64,000 nt of DNA from Oxytricha trifallax. Its lineage: Eukaryota > Ciliophora > Spirotrichea > Sporadotrichida > Oxytrichidae. The notes below the pieces were generated by a model. It worked only from the letters and a program-made list of their open reading frames with translations. It was not told the origin of the DNA and searched no databases. Both the position numbers and the translations under genes were made by a program. Below, piece by piece: positions 57,237 to 64,000 of the stretch (its first letter is position 1; every line of letters begins with the position of its first letter). The stretch spans positions 18,589 through 82,588 of the forward strand of contig ARYC01003232.1 in NCBI GenBank assembly GCA_000711775.1. The letters run 5' to 3'.

Positions 57237-57712
57237 ATGACGGTCAACTTAAATCCTTAAAGCAACTTCTATAGGAAAGGTTAGTCATTGCTAAACTTTA
57301 AACACACTAAAAAATCAAAAATTATATACATTGAGATAGAAAGAGACACATCTAAGAGCTATTTAGTTTGAAGACTAGTTTTTATCTTTGAAGTTTAATA
57401 AATTTATGAGTTAAGCAAGTGGATGAACAGCTAAAGATTAAAAAGAAAAAACTCTTGAATGTTAAGACAGCTAAAATATTTTAACTACTGATTTCAGTTA
57501 AAAAAGGCTTATAAAAGAAGTAAACTCTAATAAAAGTAAAGTATGTTTTAAGGATGATAAAGTCGATGGCAGGTGCAAGTACACGACTTGTGAGAAGTAT
57601 TATTCTCACTCAGTTAAAATTATGAAGCATATGAAGAAGCTTCATTTGAATGAATTCTAGATTTAAGATAAAGACTAAAAAATAAGTGCCGCTAAAAGAA
57701 AATCTAATAAAT
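57237..57712 (+). pseudogene. TBE zinc-finger ORF, N-terminal part, copy C
   Basis: The ATG at 57237 begins MTVNLNPQSNFYRKGQSLLN and reaches a TGA near 57366. After frame changes it encodes KDDKVDGRCKYTTCEKYYSH followed by SVKIMKHMKKLH, a C2H2-type finger with all four ligands; the copy-A counterpart is broken by a TGA. It ends at the satellite junction with AAKRKSNK. The kinase part is gone. Confidence 0.7.
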
Positions 57713-60700
57713 AATCGTCTCTTATAAAAAAAAGGTAATCATTGAAGATGTAACATCAGTGACCATTTTAAATTATGTTTTCAGACTAATTTCAATGTGG
57801 TGAACAATTCAAAACGATTTTAAATGGTTTGAGAGCATTGCCTCCATGAGGGCTTTGGAATTGAACAATTTATTTGTGTGTTACTTTAAAATGAAATGTT
57901 TTGAATTGTCTAAAACATAATTTAAACCATTTTCAAGTGTTCTGTGTCAACATCAAATGCAAAGTGAATAATCTTGCGAGATTATAATAAAGAAAACTGT
58001 AACAAGCAAGAGTAGAATACTTTTGAATTCACATGAGCTTATTCTCCCTCCGATTTGTGACTTTCATAAAGTATATATTGAAATATAAAATATAATGTAT
58101 CTAATCGTCTCTTAAATTAAAGGTAATCATTTTGTTACTTTTAAATGTAACATCAGTGACCAATTTAAATTGTGTTTTTAGACTAATTTTAATGAGGTGA
58201 ACAATTCTAAACAACTTTAAATGGTTTGAGAGCATTGCCTCCATGAGGGCTTTGGAAATGAACAATTTCTTTGTGTGGTACTTTAAAATGAAATGTATTG
58301 AATTGTCTAAAATTTAATTTAAACCAATTTCAAGTGTTCTGTGTCATCATCAAATGCAAAGTGAATAATCTTACGAGCTTATAATAAAGAAAACTGTAAC
58401 AAGCAAGAGTAGAATACTTTTGAATTCACATGAGCTTATTCTCCCTCCGATTTGTGACTTTCATAAAGTATATATTGAAATATAAAATATAATGTATCTA
58501 ATCGTCTCTTAAATTAAAGGTAATCATTGAAAATGTAACATCAGTGACCAATTTAAATTGTGTTTCACTAATTTCAATGAGGTGAACAATTCTAAACAAC
58601 TTTAAATGGTTTGAGAGCATTGCCTCCATGAGGGCTTTGGAAATGAACAATTTCTTTGTGTGGTACTATAAAATGAAATCTTTTGAATTATCTAAAATTT
58701 AATTTAAACCATTTTCAAGTGTTCTGTGTCATCGTCAAATGCAAAGTGAATAATCTTGCGAGCTTATAATAAAGAAAACTGTAACAAGCAAGAGTAGAAT
58801 ACTTTTGAATTCACATGAGTTTATTCTCCCTCCGAATTGTGACTTTCATAAAGTATATATTGAAATATAAAATATTATGTATCAAATCGTCTCTTAAATT
58901 AAAGGTAATCATTGAAGATGTAGCATCAATGACCATTTTAAATTGTGTTTTCAGACTAATTTCAATGTGGTGAACAATTCTAAACAATTTTAAATGGTTC
59001 GAGAGCATTGACTCCATGAGGGCTTTGGAAATGAACAATTTCTTTGTGTGGTACTTTAAAATGAAATCTTTTGAATTGTCTAAAATTTAATTTAAACCAT
59101 TTTCAAATGTTCTGTGTCATCATCAAATGCAAAGTGAATAATCTTGCGAGCTTATAATAAAGAAAACTGTAACAAGCAATAGTAGAATACTTTTGAATTC
59201 ACATGAGTTTATTCTCCCTCCGATTTGTGACTTTCATAAAGTATATATTGAAATATAAAAAATAATGTATCTAATCGTCTCTTAAATTAAAGGTAATCAT
59301 TTTGTTACTTTTAAATGTAACATCAGTGACCAATTTAAATTGTGTTTTCAGACTAATTTCAATGAGGTGAACAATTCTAAACAACTTTAAATGGTTTGAG
59401 AGCATTGCCTCCATGAGGGCTTTGAAAAAGAAACAATTTCTTTGTGTGGTACTTTAAAATGAAATGTTTTGAATTGTCTAAAATTTAATTTAAACCATTT
59501 TCAAGTGTTCTGTGTCATCGTCAAATGCAAAGTGAATAATCTTGCGAGCTTATAATAAAGAAATCTGTAACAAGCAATAGTAGAATACTTTTGAATTCAC
59601 TTGAGTTTATTCTCCCTCCGATTTGTGACTTTCATAAAGTATATATTGAAATATAAAAAATAATGTATCTAATCGTCTCTTAAATTAAAGGTAATCATTT
59701 TGTTACTTTTAAATGTAACATCAGTGACCAATTTAAATTGTGTTTTCAGACTAATTTCAATGTGGTTAACAATTCTTAGCAATTTAAAATGGTTTGAGAG
59801 CATTGCCTCCATGAGGGCTTTGGAAATGAACAATTTCTTTGTGTGGTACTTTAAAATGAAATGTTTTGAATTGTCTAAAATTTAATTTAAACTATTTTCA
59901 AATGTTCTGTGTCATCATCAAATGCAAAGTGAATAATCTTGCGAGCTTATAATAAAGAAAACTGTAACATGCAATAGTAGATTACTTTTGAATTCACATT
60001 GAGCTTATTCTCCCTCCGATTTGTGACTTTCATAAAGTATATATTGAAATATAAAATATAATGTATCTAATCGTCTCTTAAATTAAAGGTAATCATTTTG
60101 TTACTTTTAAATGTAACATCAGTGACCAATTTAAATTGTGTTTTTAGACTAATTTTAATGAGGTGAACAATTCTAAACAACTTTAAATGGTTTGAGAGCA
60201 TTGCCTCCATGAGGGCTTTGGAAATGAACAATTTCTTTGTGTGGTACTTTAAAATGAAATGTTTTGAATTGTCTAAAATTTAATTTAAACTATTTTCAAA
60301 TGTTCTGTGTCATCATCAAATGCAAAGTGAATAATCTTGCGAGCTTATAATAAAGAAAACTGTAACATGCAATAGTAGATTACTTTTGAATTCACATGAG
60401 TTTATTCTCCCTCCGATTTGTGACTTTCATAAAGTATATATTGAAATATAAAATATTATGTATCTAATCGTCTCTTAAATTAAAGGTAATCATTGAAGAT
60501 GTAACATCAGTGACCATTATAAATTGTGTTTTCAGACTAATTTCAATGTGGTGAACAATTCTAAGCAACTTTAAATGGTTTGAGAGCATTGCCTCCATGA
60601 GGGCTTTGAAAAAGAAACAATTTCTTTGTGTGGTACTTTAAAATGAAATGTTTTGAATTGTCTAAATTTAATTTAAACCATTTTCAAGTGTTCTGTGTCA

Positions 60701-63700
60701 TCGTCAAATGCAAAGTGAATAATCTTGCGAGCTTATAATAAAGAAATCTGTAACAAGCAATAGTAGAATACTTTTGAATTCACTTGAGTTTATTCTCCCT
60801 CCGATTTGTGACTTTCATAAAGTATATATTGAAATATAAAAAATAATGTATCTAATCGTCTCTTAAATTAAAGGTAATCATTTTGTTACTTTTAAATGTA
60901 ACATCAGTGACCAATTTAAATTGTGTTTTCAGACTAATTTCAATGTGGTGAACAATTCTATACAACTTTAAATGGTTTGAGAGCATTGCCTCCATGAGGG
61001 CTTTGGAAATGAACAATTTCTTTGTGTCGTACTTTCTTAAAATGAAATGTTTTGAATTGTCTAAAATTTAATTTAAACCATTTTCAAGTGTTCTGTGTCA
61101 TCGTCAAATGCAAAGTGAATAATCTTGCGAGCTTATAATAAAGAAATCTGTAACAAGCAATAGTAGAATACTTTTGAATTCACTTGAGTTTATTCTCCCT
61201 CCGATTTGTGACTTTCATAAAGTATATATTGAAATATAAAAAATAATGTATCTAATCGTCTCTTAAATTAAAGGTAATCATTTTGTTACTTTTAAATGTA
61301 ACATCAGTGACCAATTTAAATTGTGTTTTCAGACTAATTTCAATGTGGTGAACAATTCTATACAACTTTAAATGGTTTGAGAGCATTGCCTCCATGAGGG
61401 CTTTGGAAATGAACAATTTCTTTGTGTCGTACTTTCTTAAAATGAAATGTTTTGAATTGTCTAAAATTTAATTTAAACCATTTTCAAGTGTTCTGTGTCA
61501 TCGTCAAATGCAAAGTGAATAATCTTGCGAGCTTATAATAAAGAAATCTGTAACAAGCAATAGTAGAATACTTTTGAATTCACTTGAGTTTATTCTCCCT
61601 CCGATTTGTGACTTTCATAAAGTATATATTGAAATATAAAAAATAATGTATCTAATCGTCTCTTAAATTAAAGGTAATCATTTTGTTACTTTTAAATGTA
61701 ACATCAGTGACCAATTTAAATTGTGTTTTCAGACTAATTTCACTGTGGTGAACAATTCTAAACAATTTTAAATGGTTGGAGAGCATTGTCTCCATGAGGG
61801 CTTTGGAAATGAACAATTTCTTTGTGTGGTACTTTAAAATAAAATGTTTTGATTTGTCTAAAATTTAATTTAAACCATTTTCAAGTGTTCTGTGTCATCG
61901 TCAAATGCAAAGTGAATAATCTTGCGAGTTTATAATTAAGAAAACTGTAACAAGCAAGAGTAGAATACTTTTGAATTCACTGAGCTTATTCTCCCTCCGA
62001 TTTGTGACTTTCATAAAGTATATATTGAAATATAAAATATAATGTATCTAATCGTCTCTTAAATTAAAGGTAATCATTTTGTTACTTTTAAATGTAACAT
62101 CAGTGACCAATTTAAATTGTGTTTTTAGACTAATTTTAATGAGGTGAACAATTCTAAACAACTTTAAATGGTTTGAGAGCATTGCCTCCATGAGGGCTTT
62201 GGAAATGAACAATTTCTTTGTGTGGTACTTTAAAATGAAATTTTTTGAATTGTCTAAAATTTAATTTAAACCATTTTCAAGTGTTCTGTGTCATCGTCAA
62301 ATGCAAAGTGAATAATCTTGCGAGCTTATAATAAAGAAATCTGTAACAAGCAATAGTAGAATACTTTTGAATTCACTTGAGTTTATTCTCCCTCCGATTT
62401 GTGACTTTCATAAAGTATATATTGAAATATAAAAAATAATGTATCTAATCGTCTCTTAAATTAAAGGTAATCATTTTGTTACTTTTAAATGTAACATCAG
62501 TGACCAATTTAAATTGTGTTTTCAGACTAATTTCAATGTGGTGAACAATTCTAAACAATTTTAAATGGTTTGATTGCATTGCCTCTATGAGGGCTTTGGA
62601 AATGAACAATTTCTTTATGTGGTACTTTAAAATGAAATGTTTTCAATTGTCTTAAATTTAATTTAAACCATTTTCAAGTGTTCTGTGTCATCGTCAAATG
62701 CAAAGTGAATAATCTTGCGAGCTTATAATAAAGAAATCTGTAACAAGCAATAGTAGAATACTTTTGAATTCACTTGAGTTTATTCTCCCTCCGATTTGTG
62801 ACTTTCATAAAGTATATATTGAAATATAAAAAATAATGTATCTAATCGTCTCTTAAATTAAAGGTAAATCCCCCCCCCCCCAAAACGACCACCTTTCTTT
62901 TTTCCCCCCCCCCTTTTGTTACTTTTAAATGTAACATCAGTGACCAATTTAAATTGTGTTTTCAGACTAATTTCAATGTGGTGAACAATTCTAAACAATT
63001 TTAAATGGTTTGATTGCATTGCCTCTATGAGGGCTTTGGAAATGAACAATTTCTTTATGTGGTACTTTAAAATGAAATGTTTTCAATTGTCTTAAATTTA
63101 ATTTAAACCATTTTCAAGTGTTCTGTGTCATCGTCAAATGCAAAGTGAATAATCTTGCGAGCTTATAATAAAGAAATCTGTAACAAGCAATAGTAGAATA
63201 CTTTTGAATTCACTTGAGTTTATTCTCCCTCCGATTTGTGACTTTCATAAAGTATATATTGAAATATAAAAAATAATGTATCTAATCGTCTCTTAAATTA
63301 AAGGTAATCATTTTGTTACTTTTAAATGTAACATCAGTGACCAATTTAAATTGTGTTTTCAGACTAATTTTAATGAGGTGAACAATTCTAAACAACTTTA
63401 AATGGTTTGAGAGCATTGCCTCCATGAGGGCTTTGGAAATGAACAATTTCTTTGTGTGGTACTTTAAAATGAAATGTATTGAATTGTCTCAAATTTAATT
63501 TAAACCATTTTCAAGTGTTCTGTGTCATCGTCAAATGCAAAGTGAATAATCTTGCGAGCTTATAATAAAGAAATCTGTAACAAGCAATAGTAGAATACTT
63601 TTGAATTCACTTGAGTTTATTCTCCCTCCGATTTGTGACTTTCATAAAGTATATATTGAAATATAAAAAATAATGTATCTAATCGTCTCTTAAATTAAAG

Positions 63701-64000
63701 GTAATCATTTTGTTACTTTTAAATGTAACATCAGTGACCAATTTAAATTGTGTTTTCAGACTAATTTCAATGTGGTGAACAATTCTAATAACTTTAAATG
63801 GTTTGAGAGCATTTCTTCCATGAGGGCTTTGGAAATGAACATATTCTTTGTGTGGTACTTTAAAATGAAATGTTTTGAATTGTCTAAAATTTAATTTAAT
63901 CAATTTTCAAGTGTTCTGTGTCATCGTCAAATGCAAAGAGAATAATCTTGCGAGCTTATAGTTAAGAAAACTGTAACTAGCAAGAGTAGAATACTTTTGA
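57713..64000. repeat. satellite array, ~397-bp unit, about 16 copies
   Basis: The word TAATCGTCTCTTAAATTAAAG recurs near 57713, 58101, 58499, 58883, 59271, 59669, 60067, 60464, 60852, 61252, 61652, 62049, 62445, 62842, 63282 and 63679. Spacings are 384-400 bp, with one of 440. Length classes differ by a short block (TTTGTTACTTTTAA present or replaced by GAAG). Units at 60852-61251 and 61252-61651 are almost identical. The array continues beyond the window. Tandem repeats of similar size are known in Oxytricha germline DNA and are eliminated from the macronucleus. Confidence 0.95.
62868..62917. other. C-rich interruption in the satellite
   Basis: Two runs of about 10-13 C flank ACGACCACC and T-rich sequence in the middle of one unit, adding about 43 bp. 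The units on both sides are nearly identical, including shared private variants. This looks like a sequencing or assembly artefact at a joined gap, though a small insertion is possible. Confidence 0.6.

Larger units (their letters stand above)
54047..57712 (+). mobile_element. TBE-like transposon, copy C
   Basis: The left end starts CAAAAACCCCTTAA, telomere-like as in TBE, and shares the inverted-repeat words of copy A. The order is transposase (+), 22-kDa ORF (-), zinc-finger ORF (+). It is interrupted at about 55700-56064 by the intron-containing repeat, and truncated at 57712 where the satellite array starts. The kinase part and right end are missing. Confidence 0.8.

Noticed and set aside
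62868-62917. Telomere (C4A4) repeat inside the satellite
   Set aside because: The C runs are 10-13 long with only one CAAAA. There is no repeated C4A4 unit, and a gap artefact is more likely.
1-64000. CRISPR arrays, bacterial operons, ribosome binding sites
   Set aside because: Genetic code, short introns, transposon types and composition all point to a ciliate nucleus. The only long tandem array has 397-bp units without spacers.
1-64000. tRNA and rRNA genes
   Set aside because: None recognised by eye. A covariance-model search would be needed to exclude them.

Overview
The window looks like germline (micronuclear) DNA of a spirotrich ciliate related to Oxytricha or Stylonychia. It is very AT-rich. 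Almost no long frame is open in the standard code, but many protein-like frames appear when TAA and TAG are read as Gln and only TGA as stop (genetic code 6). Introns are short and GT...AG (about 28-85 nt). Mobile DNA is very dense, and three clusters have the gene set of TBE-type germline transposons: a DDE transposase, a ~22-kDa protein on the opposite strand, and a zinc-finger/kinase protein. Species is not determined. All translations below use code 6. Homology calls come from reading motifs, not from database searches.

Layout. 1-833: AT-rich, with a cluster of short TTCCAGAT/ATCTGGAA palindromes. 834-2057: large foldback element with C-rich ends and a 6-bp target duplication. 2225-2475: fragment of an intron-bearing gene, repeated at 55830-56075. 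4033-4335: flippase (P4-ATPase) fragment between perfect 20-bp inverted repeats. 4662-6960: spliced coiled-coil gene (minus), split by a TA-flanked palindromic element at 5630-6439. 8494-9803: unknown gene with an inverted partial copy at 10540-10680. 12255-16100: diverged TBE-like element D1. 17480-17800 and 18283-19785: two LINE fragments, tail to tail. 19883-21000: N/Q-rich gene. 21331-22113: inverted-repeat element. 22211-26523: most complete TBE-like copy (A). 28359-30052: two unknown ORFs. 31161-32790: LINE fragment with two ORFs. 33820-37858: second diverged TBE-like element (D2). 39642-40975: LINE with endonuclease and a trace of reverse transcriptase. 41471-42390: MORN-repeat gene interrupted by an IES-like insert with an AAAGG pointer. 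44977-45735 and 47081-48342: two unknown genes. 49080-51036 and 54047-57712: TBE-like copies B and C. 57713-64000: satellite of about 397 bp.

The TBE-like copies all share one architecture: transposase, then the ~22-kDa ORF on the opposite strand, then zinc-finger/kinase in the transposase direction. D1 and D2 keep this plan although their proteins have diverged far from A, B and C, so the window holds at least two lineages of the same transposon type. Four copies of a TA-flanked palindromic MITE (25079, 27694, 42827, 45813) are scattered through it, one of them inside TBE copy A. Most genes carry frameshifts or in-frame TGA codons, so most of the window reads as decaying germline-limited sequence. 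The MORN and flippase pieces may be macronuclear-destined segments or decayed paralogs of them.
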